From assembly GCF_009928415.1 (NCBI RefSeq), contig NZ_JAABNN010000003.1:30145-94144 (forward strand): a stretch of 64,000 nt of DNA, given 5' to 3'. Below, piece by piece: positions 44,088-52,066 of this stretch. Both the position numbers and the translations under genes were made by a program. The first letter of the stretch is position 1. Every line of letters begins with the position of its first letter. Under the pieces are notes generated by a model. It saw only the letters and a list, made by a program, of their open reading frames with translations, did not search any database and was not told the origin of the DNA. The stretch comes from Bacillus sp. USDA818B3_A (GTDB lineage Bacteria > Bacillota > Bacilli > Bacillales > Cytobacillaceae).

Positions 44088-46043
44088 ATTACTATCTTCA
44101 GTTGTTTTTGTAGTTTTTCCTTTTGGGCCTAAATATTCATAGTCATTTGGATTAATTGAGGTATAACCCTCAGGCTGATAAAACCTTAATAAATCTTTAT
44201 AAACGACTTCATCAGACATTTGTAATTCTGTTTTTACCTTTTCATCTATGGTCTTACAAAGGGTATTATCCTCTAATAGTTCAGTCGTTTCATAAGAGTA
44301 ACACTTTTCATTTAGTTGAATTCCATCAGATGAAACAAAATCACCATTTCTGAATAACGCCCAATTACGATGATCTTTAGATAATAGGTCAGAACCAAAT
44401 TCCATGTAATCCTTCGTATCAACACCTAATAAATGAAGAACGGTTGGACGAACGTCTACCTCGCCGCCAATTTGATGCTGAACTCCGCCTTTTACTCCAG
44501 GTACATGAATAAATAAAGGTACTCGCTGTAATTTTGCATTAATCGCTGGGGTAATTTCATCCACACCCAACACTTTTGCCATTGCTTCATTATGATTTTC
44601 AGAAATACCATAATGATCACCGTACATGACAATAACTGTGTTATCATATAAACCATTTGCCTTTAGATCATTAAAGAACTGCTCAAACGCCTGATCCATA
44701 TAATGGGCTGATTGGAAATATTGATTAACAACCGTATCACCAGTATCACCAGCAGGGAAATCCGTATCCTCTGGATCCATTTCAAATGGAAAATGGTTAG
44801 ATAATGAAATAAATTTCGTATAAAAAGGCTGTTTTAAGCTGTTTAGTAAAGGAATGGATTCCTTAAAGAATGGTTTATCTTTCATTCCATAGTTTTTAGT
44901 GTTCTCGTCTGTCATGTTATAATATTCCGCATCAAAAAATTGATCATACCCAAACGCCTTATAAATTACGTTTCTATTCCAGAATGTTTTATAGTTCCCA
45001 TGGAATACAGCTGACGTGTATCCCTGTCCTTTTAGAATAGACGGCATAGCTTGGTATGTGTTCTGCGCCTTATTTACAAACACAGCGCCTTGTGCCATCG
45101 GATATAAGGAGTTTTCCATTAAGAATTCAGCATCCGATGTCTTCCCCTGGCCGGTTTGATGGTAGAAATTATCAAAGTAGAAGGTACTGCCATCATGTAC
45201 CAAAGAATTCAAGAAAGGTGTTACCTCTTGTCCGTCTGGCATCTTATAATCAATCATAAAGCTTTGGAAAGACTCCATTGAAATATAAAGAACGTTCATT
45301 CCCTTTGCCTTACCAAAATAGACAGGATTTGGCGCTGCATAATTGGCTTTACGGTAGTTCTCTACGTCAGTAATATCACTGCTGTCAGCTAATGCACGCT
45401 GACTGGATGATTTAATATTTTGGATTACATCATAAATCGTAAAGTTGTACGCACCCAAATATTTGACTAAATAGTTGCGGTCAAAAGAACGTGTTAATAA
45501 TTGCGGACGGTCCTTTTCCGCTAATCCTAAGTTAAAAAGGAAGGTGGTGATTGCAAACAATAGAACAATTTTATAAGACTTTCTATTCGTTACCGTCACT
45601 TTTTTGAAGAGCGTAAATGCTAAAACAATTAAAATGATTGTATCGAGAAAGTAAAAAATATCTAATGGTGACATCAATGATAATGCACTATCACCTAATT
45701 GCCCGGCATTTGTTTTAGTTTGCATTAATACCGGTACAGTAATGAAGTCATTGAAAAAGCGATAATAGGCAATATTAGCGTAAAGCAAAAATGATAAAAT
45801 GAAATTGATTATGATCATTACCATCTTTGTACGTTTCTTAAAGAGCAAGGCCAGACCGAGAAAGAATAGCGCGGAGCTCAGTGGATTTATTAATAACAAA
45901 AATTTCTGCAGGTTATTATCAATTCCTAAGTTGAATTCAATTTGATAGGCCGCATATGTTTTAATCCAGAATAGAAAAACGGCAATTACAAAGAATGAAA
46001 TATGACTGTTATTTATTGTTTTAGGTAATCTAATTTTACTCAT
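44085..46043 (-). CDS. Lipoteichoic acid synthase family protein
   Basis: A 652-residue sulfatase-fold membrane enzyme that polymerises glycerol phosphate from phosphatidylglycerol on the outer face. Five N-terminal helices (to about 195) are followed by an extracellular domain: MESFQSFMIDYK, GQGKTSDAEFL with the nucleophile Thr, and VIVMYGDHYGISENH (metal-binding D-H). The C-terminal 30 residues are Lys-rich. B. subtilis has four paralogues (LtaS/YflE, YfnI, YqgS, YvgJ) and I cannot say which this is. The ATG at 46043 follows GAGAGGAG. Single gene. Confidence 0.93.
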   Translation of the reverse strand: MSKIRLPKTINNSHISFFVIAVFLFWIKTYAAYQIEFNLGIDNNLQKFLLLINPLSSALFFLGLALLFKKRTKMVMIIINFILSFLLYANIAYYRFFNDFITVPVLMQTKTNAGQLGDSALSLMSPLDIFYFLDTIILIVLAFTLFKKVTVTNRKSYKIVLLFAITTFLFNLGLAEKDRPQLLTRSFDRNYLVKYLGAYNFTIYDVIQNIKSSSQRALADSSDITDVENYRKANYAAPNPVYFGKAKGMNVLYISMESFQSFMIDYKMPDGQEVTPFLNSLVHDGSTFYFDNFYHQTGQGKTSDAEFLMENSLYPMAQGAVFVNKAQNTYQAMPSILKGQGYTSAVFHGNYKTFWNRNVIYKAFGYDQFFDAEYYNMTDENTKNYGMKDKPFFKESIPLLNSLKQPFYTKFISLSNHFPFEMDPEDTDFPAGDTGDTVVNQYFQSAHYMDQAFEQFFNDLKANGLYDNTVIVMYGDHYGISENHNEAMAKVLGVDEITPAINAKLQRVPLFIHVPGVKGGVQHQIGGEVDVRPTVLHLLGVDTKDYMEFGSDLLSKDHRNWALFRNGDFVSSDGIQLNEKCYSYETTELLEDNTLCKTIDEKVKTELQMSDEVVYKDLLRFYQPEGYTSINPNDYEYLGPKGKTTKTTEDSN

Positions 46044-46542
46044 AACAAAAATTCTCCTCTCACTTACCAATAGCTCCGGTAAACGAACCTCAATTACTAT
46101 AACACACTTTCTAAAAAATTTAAAACATAAAACATGTCATTTTATGTATTGTTTCTTACAATAAAGATGAACTGTTTTTTTGTATATCACAAGATTAGAC
46201 TACAAAATCCCCTTACCTGTCCATTTAATAATTTCTCCTTTATATTATGACAGTTACTTGTTGGACATGACTGTCCATTCCTCAAATATATAAGACGATG
46301 ACCAAGTTGTTTTGGTTTCAAAATAATAAATTTTTTTATGTTATTTAAGTTTGTCACATTATTTCACCTATCATAAACCTGAACAAACAAGGGTGGCAAT
46401 ATGAATATAGACTTATCTTTTACGGATTAGTTTCCGAATAATTATATAATTATTGGTAAGCATATTCTAAATGGAAGGTATGGATAGCATTCTGTTTATA
46501 CCCCCACAATGAGTAGTAACAGTCTGATAAGGATGTGAATTT
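46044..46542. other. AT-rich intergenic region, about 500 bp
   Basis: No gene is visible. It contains the palindrome TGGACATGACTGTCCA at 46262-46277 and AATAATTATATAATTATT at 46437-46454. A promoter for the 62-aa gene to the right and for the LTA synthase on the minus strand should lie here, but I cannot pin them down. Confidence 0.5.
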
Positions 46543-46731
46543 ATGCCTAGAACGAGACCGGAGTTTACAAAAAGTCCGTATTTTGTTGATGAACCAGGAA
46601 ATTGGCATTTAAAAGCCGGCGCACCTAAAAAAATGCAGGCAGAACTAGATAATTACCTTCAGAGTCTAGAGAATCTCGATGAGGATGGAACTATAAACGG
46701 AAACCAGATCGATATATATTCCACTCACTAA
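46543..46731 (+). CDS. Small hypothetical protein, 62 aa
   Basis: A 62-residue acidic and polar protein (PRTRPEFTKSPYFVDEPGNW, then HLKAGAPKKMQAELDNYLQS). AAGGATGTG is a reasonable ribosome site before the ATG. There is no terminator between it and sspH, 69 bases on, so the two may be expressed together. No family recognised; a spore or stress role is only guessed from the neighbour. Confidence 0.6.
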   Translation: MPRTRPEFTKSPYFVDEPGNWHLKAGAPKKMQAELDNYLQSLENLDEDGTINGNQIDIYSTH

Positions 46732-46800
46732 TATATAATAGAAGAAAACGGTTACAATATATACGTACCCACTACTTTACTAAAAAAAGGAGTGAGAAAC

Positions 46801-46980
46801 TTGAATGAAAACCGAATAAGACAAATTCTGTCCTCATCAGCTGATATTGAAGTAAAATATAATGGTACATCTGTTTGGATCGATCAGCTAAACGAAGACG
46901 GAAAAACAGCCACAGTCCATTTACGCGGACCGCTTGAAGAGCGGACCATTGTAGAAATCCATGAACTAGTGGAAGACTAA
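46801..46980 (+). CDS. sspH: Small acid-soluble spore protein SspH
   Basis: A 59-residue protein, the usual SspH length. The start is TTG at 46801, eight bases after AGGAG; the GTG at 46792 overlaps the site. The pattern VKYNGTSVWIDQLNEDGKTATV followed by LEERTIVEIHELVED matches H-type small acid-soluble spore proteins (a thioredoxin-unrelated, small beta-rich spore protein made in the forespore). Indicates an endospore former. A strong terminator follows. Confidence 0.85.
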   Translation: MNENRIRQILSSSADIEVKYNGTSVWIDQLNEDGKTATVHLRGPLEERTIVEIHELVED

Positions 46981-46989
46981 CTAAAAGAT

Positions 46990-47035
46990 ACAATAAGGCC
47001 ATCTTTTCATTGGAAAAGATGGCCTTATTGTTCTT
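46990..47035 (+). terminator. Terminator of sspH
   Basis: AATAAGGCCATCTTTT ... AAAAGATGGCCTTATT, 16-bp stem. Confidence 0.85.
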
Positions 47036-47053
47036 GACTATAAATCGGTAAGC

Positions 47054-47215
47054 TTAGAGCATATCTTCATTTTCTTTTTCTATTTCACTTGGCTGCGGCT
47101 GCTCTTGTTGAACGATGGTGCCTAAAACCTCACGATTATATTTTCCAGCGTCCTTACCTGCTCCAGGGGTAATATTCGCCATCGGGAGCTGTTCTAATTC
47201 TTTACCTCTTGGCAA
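47054..47215 (-). CDS. Small hypothetical protein, 53 aa
   Basis: A frame of 53 codons starting at TTG 47215, nine bases after GGAG (AAAGGAGTGAGG). The peptide reads PRGKELEQLPMANITPGAGK at the start and EIEKENEDML at the end, with a QQEQPQPSE linker. It is probably disordered and is tail-to-tail with sspH across a terminator, so a spore or stress role is possible. I do not recognise it. Too short for most gene callers. Confidence 0.5.
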   Translation of the reverse strand: MPRGKELEQLPMANITPGAGKDAGKYNREVLGTIVQQEQPQPSEIEKENEDML

Positions 47216-47311
47216 TTTTCCTCACTCCTTTCGCTTAAGGTACCCATAGAAACACATATATAACCAGCTACTATTTGGAATCCTTTTAAGAGGCTAACAA
47301 AGGTATGTGAG

Positions 47312-48466
47312 TTATTCGTTCTTAAGAATGCTTTCTCGTACTAAAAGCTCCATTGTCATATCATCCATTGGCGGATTATGGAGACCAGCCCTTACGTCAC
47401 GGTAATATCGCTGAAGCGGATTTTGAATGGATAAACTTTTCGCGCCTACAATTCTCATTGCCAAATCAACAATCGATAGCGCTGCATTTGTTACTGTTAA
47501 CTTAACAGCACCCAGAACAGAAAGCATTTTTTCCCTTTCCTCTTCCGATGAGGTATCCCATTGTCTAGCAACGGAATATAAAAAGGACTCTGCTTGCATA
47601 ATCTTTAATTCCATTTCACCAATTTTCTGCCTTACATTTGGTAAATCGATAATTGTCCCACTGATACTATTAGGAGAATATTCTTTTGCAAATTGAATGG
47701 CATACCTTTGCGCCGCTCTTGCAATTCCAAGATAACAAGCAGGAATATGAAGGAGCCAGCCGTTTGCCTTTCTACTATGAGGATTTGGCCTTTCGACCAT
47801 ATATTCTTCTGGAACCGCCACGTGCTCAAGGATTAAATCATGGCTTCCTGTTCCTCTAAGGGCAATACTATCCCATGTTTCTTCGATTTTCACTCCCGCA
47901 GTCCCTCTTGGGATTAGAAAGTTAGCTGTCTCGTTCGTATCCTTTAGCGTCGCATTAACAATAAAGTAATCTAATACTGGAGCCATTGTTGTAAAGGTTT
48001 TTCTCCCTGATATAACCCAGTTTTGGCCTCTTTTTTCGGCATTGGTCTCAGGTCTTCCTCCACGTGTCGGACTGCCTGTTTTAGGTTCCGTCTGTGCACT
48101 GTTAATCAAAGCACCATTGTTTACTTCTTCACACAAAAATTTATATATAGAACCGCTCCAGACATTTTTCTCATGAAGATTCATAATAATCCCCATATGC
48201 CAGCCAATGGAAAGCGCAGTAGCCCCGTCCCCTTCCGCAATCATTTCTTGCAGACGTACGAGTTCATATAAAGAAATCTCCTTTCCTCCATATTTGCCAG
48301 GGACTGATAGAGAGGTATAACCGGTTCTTTTTAAATCCTCGATATTTTCAAAGGGGAACGAGCCTTCTATATCCACTTTATGTGCTCTTGATAAGAACTG
48401 TTTAGATAGAGACCTCATGAGGTCCAGTCGCCCTTCAAATGTATCAATTTGTGAAAAGTTCATCAT
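47312..48466 (-). CDS. Acyl-CoA dehydrogenase family protein
   Basis: A 384-residue flavoprotein of the acyl-CoA dehydrogenase superfamily. N-terminal helical part, then the beta domain with the FAD region AQTEPKTGSPTRGG and WVISGRKTFTTMAPVLDYFIV, and a helical C-terminus (RIVGAKSLSIQNPLQRYYRDVRAG). The general base Glu of classic dehydrogenases is not where I would expect it, so it may be the FMN-monooxygenase/YdbM type. The ATG at 48466 follows AGGAGTG; a second ATG three bases later is equally good. Substrate unknown. Confidence 0.85.
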   Translation of the reverse strand: MMNFSQIDTFEGRLDLMRSLSKQFLSRAHKVDIEGSFPFENIEDLKRTGYTSLSVPGKYGGKEISLYELVRLQEMIAEGDGATALSIGWHMGIIMNLHEKNVWSGSIYKFLCEEVNNGALINSAQTEPKTGSPTRGGRPETNAEKRGQNWVISGRKTFTTMAPVLDYFIVNATLKDTNETANFLIPRGTAGVKIEETWDSIALRGTGSHDLILEHVAVPEEYMVERPNPHSRKANGWLLHIPACYLGIARAAQRYAIQFAKEYSPNSISGTIIDLPNVRQKIGEMELKIMQAESFLYSVARQWDTSSEEEREKMLSVLGAVKLTVTNAALSIVDLAMRIVGAKSLSIQNPLQRYYRDVRAGLHNPPMDDMTMELLVRESILKNE

Positions 48467-48577
48467 AGTCACTCCTATTTGTAAGCCGTATGGTTGATTT
48501 CTTAAATTTTAACACAATCATTCCTTAAATACTGAACAAGTAGTTTTACTAAAACTTTTTTATTGCTCTGAACCTAG

Positions 48578-48713
48578 TCTGTTGATTTCCGTTCCAGGTG
48601 CTTCGCTTTCCGCGGGCGTGCCGGGGAGCCTCCTCGTCGCATACGCTCCTGCGGGGTCTCCCCTGCCCCGTACTCCCGCAGGAGTCTGCGCGCCTTCCAC
48701 TCCAATCAACAGA
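48578..48713. repeat. GC-rich 136-bp repeat with terminal inverted repeats
   Basis: A GC-rich block in AT-rich surroundings, bounded by TCTGTTGATT (48578-48587) and AATCAACAGA (48704-48713). Inside are GCTTTCCGCGGGCG and GCTCCTGCGGGGTCTCCCC, CTCCCGCAGGAGTCTGCGCG, which I recall from dispersed intergenic repeats in many Bacillus genomes. It is probably a non-autonomous mobile element (MITE/REP-like). Open frames of 62 and 71 codons on both strands are artefacts of its composition. Confidence 0.85.
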
Positions 48714-48747
48714 GCGGAAATATTAAAGGTAGAACTTTGTACAATAA

Positions 48748-48796
48748 AGGCTGCCTCAAAAAAGTCGTGATTCAACGACCTTTTAAGGCAGCCTCT
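48748..48796 (-). terminator. Terminator of the Ktr gene
   Basis: AGGCTGCCT ... AGGCAGCCT with interior paired GGTCGT/ACGACTT; T-run on the minus strand. Confidence 0.8.
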
Positions 48797-48807
48797 TCTC
48801 TAGAAGT

Positions 48808-50145
48808 TTATCCAATCATAATCTTTCCTTTAGGATACCGGAACGGATCAGGGTTTCTCCTCATGGCAACTGCATAGGCTATTGTTAATGGTCCAACTCT
48901 GCCGGCAAACATAGTAAAGATAATTAATCCCTTTCCGATCGGGGATAATTCGGGTGTCAAGCCCATTGACAGTCCCACGGTTGCAAACGCAGATGTAGCT
49001 TCAAAAAGAAGGACTAAAAAATCGTGTCCATGTTCGGTTATCGTCAATAATAGTGTTATAAAAATAACAAGGAACAATCCACTCAATGTGACCGTTAGTG
49101 CCTTATAAATGGTACTATATTCTATCCGCTGGCGATAAAAAGTAACATCTTCCTTTCCACGTATTTGGGACCAAACGGCACCAAGTAATGTAGCGAAGGT
49201 TGTGGTTTTAATTCCTCCCCCTGTAGATCCAGGAGAAGCACCGATAAACATCAACAGAATTATTAATAAAATACTGGATTGAGTAAGAGCTCCAATATTC
49301 AGCGTATTTGCCCCTGCTGTTCTAGCTGTGACTGATTGAAACAGGGAGCCGAGTATTTTTCCTGACAGGGATAATGGCTTTAATGTCATTTGATTTGAAT
49401 ACTCTAATAAAAAGATCCCAATTGTGCCCACTAATAAAAGGATTGCACTTGTACAGAGGACAATCTTTGTATGCAGGGAAACTCTTTTTATCGTGTGATA
49501 CTCATAGAGTTCATTCATTACTATGAAGCCAATCCCACCTAAAATGATTAATAAACAAACCGTTAGAGTAACAGCAGGGTCATCCACATAATCGGTTAAA
49601 CTGTGGAATTCTCCCATTAAATCAAATCCAGCATTATTAAAATTAGAAATAGAATGAAAGATGCCAAAATAAATGGCCTTCTTTAAAGACATGTCAAAGG
49701 AAAAACGAATCGATAATATAAGTGCCCCAGTTAATTCAATGACAGCGCTAAAAATTAATATCCTTTTCGCTAACTTAACAATTTCCTCCATTGATAAATT
49801 ATTCAAGGATTCCTGAAGCAAGATTCTCTCCTTTAATGATATTTTTTTCCCTAATATCAAGGCAAAAAAAGTGGCAAACGTCATAAATCCAAGTCCTCCG
49901 ACTTGAATCAACGTAAGGATAACAATCTGGCCAAATATAGTGAAAGTTGTACCCGTATCTACAACAACAAGACCTGTAACACACGTCGCTGATGTTGCAG
50001 TAAATAATGCATTTAAAAAAGACAATCCTTGTCCATTCGTGGTTGCAGCCGGGAGAGTTAACAAACAAGCTCCAATCAAAATAATGACAGAAAAACCCAA
50101 CACAAGGATTTTAGGAGGATCAAAAAAGGTCTTTTTCTGTTTCAT
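48808..50145 (-). CDS. Ktr/Trk-type potassium uptake membrane subunit
   Basis: A 445-residue four-repeat K+ channel-like transporter. Selectivity-filter signatures are TATSATCVTGLVVVDTG (first), NFNNAGFDL, TARTAGANTLN and SAFATVGLSMGLT (fourth); the last helix region ends GRVGPLTIAYAVAMR. The length equals B. subtilis KtrB (445). No KtrA/KtrC RCK gene is adjacent, so it is arranged like KtrD, whose partner is encoded elsewhere. Such systems are regulated by c-di-AMP via the RCK subunit. AGGAAGG precedes the ATG. Confidence 0.93.
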   Translation of the reverse strand: MKQKKTFFDPPKILVLGFSVIILIGACLLTLPAATTNGQGLSFLNALFTATSATCVTGLVVVDTGTTFTIFGQIVILTLIQVGGLGFMTFATFFALILGKKISLKERILLQESLNNLSMEEIVKLAKRILIFSAVIELTGALILSIRFSFDMSLKKAIYFGIFHSISNFNNAGFDLMGEFHSLTDYVDDPAVTLTVCLLIILGGIGFIVMNELYEYHTIKRVSLHTKIVLCTSAILLLVGTIGIFLLEYSNQMTLKPLSLSGKILGSLFQSVTARTAGANTLNIGALTQSSILLIILLMFIGASPGSTGGGIKTTTFATLLGAVWSQIRGKEDVTFYRQRIEYSTIYKALTVTLSGLFLVIFITLLLTITEHGHDFLVLLFEATSAFATVGLSMGLTPELSPIGKGLIIFTMFAGRVGPLTIAYAVAMRRNPDPFRYPKGKIMIG

Positions 50146-50274
50146 AATATCCTTCCTATCCAGACTCTTAATTTTTGAAAAAAATTAAACTATATATAAA
50201 TTATGGAGGTGTTTGATTACATATTACAGGAAGAATATACTACTATGTTTAATATCTGTAAATTTTTTCACTAG

Positions 50275-50318
50275 CAGTGTTGAACCTCACTGTCTCCAAT
50301 AATATTGTAGTTTATAAT
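50275..50318 (+). promoter_or_regulatory. Promoter with degenerate FNR-like site, narK-PAS gene
   Basis: AGTGTTGAACCTCACT (50276-50291) fits TGTGAN6TCACA at 7 of 10 positions, centred at 50283.5. A TATAAT -10 lies at 50313-50318, giving a predicted start about 41 bases from the site centre, the class II activator position. The -10 surroundings (TAGTTTATAA) match the next promoter. Confidence 0.5.
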
Positions 50319-50363
50319 ACATAGGAAAATACTATATGGAACAGCTTCACAGGGGGATGAAAA

Positions 50364-51896
50364 ATGAAACTGGGTACAAGACAACTATTTATTCAAACGA
50401 GTAGTCTGGTTGCAGGGTTTATGGTATGGGTAATTATTTCTTCACTTATGCCTTTTATTAATGAAGAAATGCATTTAACATCGACTGAAATAGCTTGGGC
50501 AACGGCTGTTCCCGTTATACTTGGATCTCTTCTAAGAGTTCCGATAGGCTATTGGACAAACAAATATGGAGCACGAAAATTATTTAGCACAAGCTTTTTC
50601 ATATTACTCATTCCTATTGTGATCATAAGTTACTCTAATAATTTATTCATGTTAATCATCGGCGGCTTATTACTTGGAATTGGCGGTGCGATTTTTTCCA
50701 TTGGAGTTACTTCTTTACCAAAATATTTTGGGAAAACAAAACATGGATTGATCAATGGTTTTTATGGAGCTGGAAATATCGGAACGGCAATCACCTCCTT
50801 CCTCGCCCCTTTCCTAGCAAATACTTTCGGGTGGAGAAATACGGTTAAGCTTTATCTTATTTTAATGCTTTTATTCGCCATCTTGAATATCTTATTTGGC
50901 GACAAACATGAACGAAAAATCAGCAACTCCTTATCCACACAGATTAAGGGAGTTTATAAAAATCCAAAATTATGGGTCCTAAGTTTATTTTACTTTATTA
51001 CATTTGGTTCTTTTGTTGCGTTCACTATCTATTTGCCATCCTTTTTAGTTACCCAATTTGAATTAGATAAACTAGATGCTGGAATTCGAACGGCTGGTTT
51101 TATTGCTCTGGCAACTTTTTTTCGGCCAGTCGGCGGCTGGCTGGGTGATAAAATCAATCCATATTTGATCCTGATGGGTGTTTTCTTTAGTTTGACTTTT
51201 GCTGGCTTTTTATTATCATTCACCCCGTCCTTACCTATATACTCGTTTGGATGTTTATTAGTTGCTTTATTTGCGGGGTTAGGAAATGGGGCCATTTTTA
51301 AATTAGTCCCTTTATACTTTTCAAAAGAAGCAGGGATTGTCAATGGAATTGTCTCTGCTATGGGGGGATTAGGCGGATTTTTTCCGCCAGTAATCCTAAC
51401 CATCTTCTTTAACTGGACGGGTCACTATGCAATCGGTTTTATGTCTCTTTCAGAGTTCTCATTAGCGAGTCTTGTGATCGTCATTTGGTTACTTTATCAA
51501 GATAAGCTCGAACTTTCACAAAAAATCGTCAACCACGCGATTGATGGAATATGCATTACCGATGCAAATGGTATCATTCAGAATGTTAATCCGGCCTTTT
51601 CGAAGATTACTGGTTATAGGCTTGAAGAAGTGATAGGGAAAACACCAAGTGTTCTTCAATCCGGTGAACATGACAATGACTATTACCGGACCATGTGGGA
51701 GGATCTACTATCGAAAGGATATTGGGAAGGGTTTATTTGGAATAAACGCAAAAATAATGAAGTATATAAAGAATGGCTTACCATCACTGCCATTAAGGAT
51801 GATGCCGGAGAGGTTAAAAACTATGTTGGCATGTTTTACGAGCCCAAAGATCGATCCAATGAAAATGATGAATATACAAGAAATCCTCAAGCCTGA
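50364..51896 (+). CDS. NarK-type MFS transporter fused to a PAS domain
   Basis: A 510-residue protein. Residues about 1-390 are a 12-helix major facilitator of the nitrate/nitrite porter type: LRVPIGYWTNKYGARK (helix 2-3 loop), GNIGTAITSFLAPFLAN and FFRPVGGWLGDKIN (the second-half equivalent) and AMGGLGGFFPPVIL (the nitrate signature, second copy). From about 393 to 497 a PAS domain follows (IVNHAIDGICITDANGII, ITGYRLEEVIGKTPSVLQSG, EWLTITAIKDDAGEVKNYVGMFYE). No kinase or GGDEF output domain is attached. The PAS is cytosolic. GGGGG precedes the ATG. Domain boundary and fusion are read directly; regulation of transport is an inference. Confidence 0.9.
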   Translation: MKLGTRQLFIQTSSLVAGFMVWVIISSLMPFINEEMHLTSTEIAWATAVPVILGSLLRVPIGYWTNKYGARKLFSTSFFILLIPIVIISYSNNLFMLIIGGLLLGIGGAIFSIGVTSLPKYFGKTKHGLINGFYGAGNIGTAITSFLAPFLANTFGWRNTVKLYLILMLLFAILNILFGDKHERKISNSLSTQIKGVYKNPKLWVLSLFYFITFGSFVAFTIYLPSFLVTQFELDKLDAGIRTAGFIALATFFRPVGGWLGDKINPYLILMGVFFSLTFAGFLLSFTPSLPIYSFGCLLVALFAGLGNGAIFKLVPLYFSKEAGIVNGIVSAMGGLGGFFPPVILTIFFNWTGHYAIGFMSLSEFSLASLVIVIWLLYQDKLELSQKIVNHAIDGICITDANGIIQNVNPAFSKITGYRLEEVIGKTPSVLQSGEHDNDYYRTMWEDLLSKGYWEGFIWNKRKNNEVYKEWLTITAIKDDAGEVKNYVGMFYEPKDRSNENDEYTRNPQA

Positions 51897-51911
51897 GGAT
51901 TTCTTTTTTTT
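51880..51911 (+). terminator. Terminator overlapping the end of the narK-PAS gene
   Basis: GAAATCCTCA-agcc-TGAGGATTTC, T-run of eight; the stop codon lies inside. Confidence 0.88.
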
Positions 51912-51965
51912 GATAAATATTACAACTTTTTGTCTAGTTAGTCGTGTTCACATTTCCTTCACTAC

Positions 51966-52012
51966 TTTTGTGACGTTCGTCACAAAAGTGAGTTCACTAT
52001 GTAGTTTATAGT
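51966..52012 (+). promoter_or_regulatory. FNR box and promoter of narK
   Basis: TGTGACGTTCGTCACA (51969-51984) is an exact TGTGAN6TCACA palindrome, with arms extended by TT and AA. Its centre is 51976.5; TATAGT at 52007-52012 predicts a start at 52018, exactly 41.5 downstream, as in FNR-activated class II promoters of Bacillus (narK, arfM). This implies oxygen-limited induction. Confidence 0.85.
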
Positions 52013-52066
52013 AATAACACAAGCAACACCACACGATAAATTAACTATTATTTAGGGGGAATTCAA

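Noticed and set aside
48560..48775. 62- and 71-codon frames on both strands
   Set aside because: They lie in the GC-rich repeat, are mirror images, and have no start signals.
51649..52011. 120-codon plus-strand frame overlapping the narK-PAS end
   Set aside because: It crosses a terminator and the FNR box, and the PAS domain in the other frame is clearly conserved.
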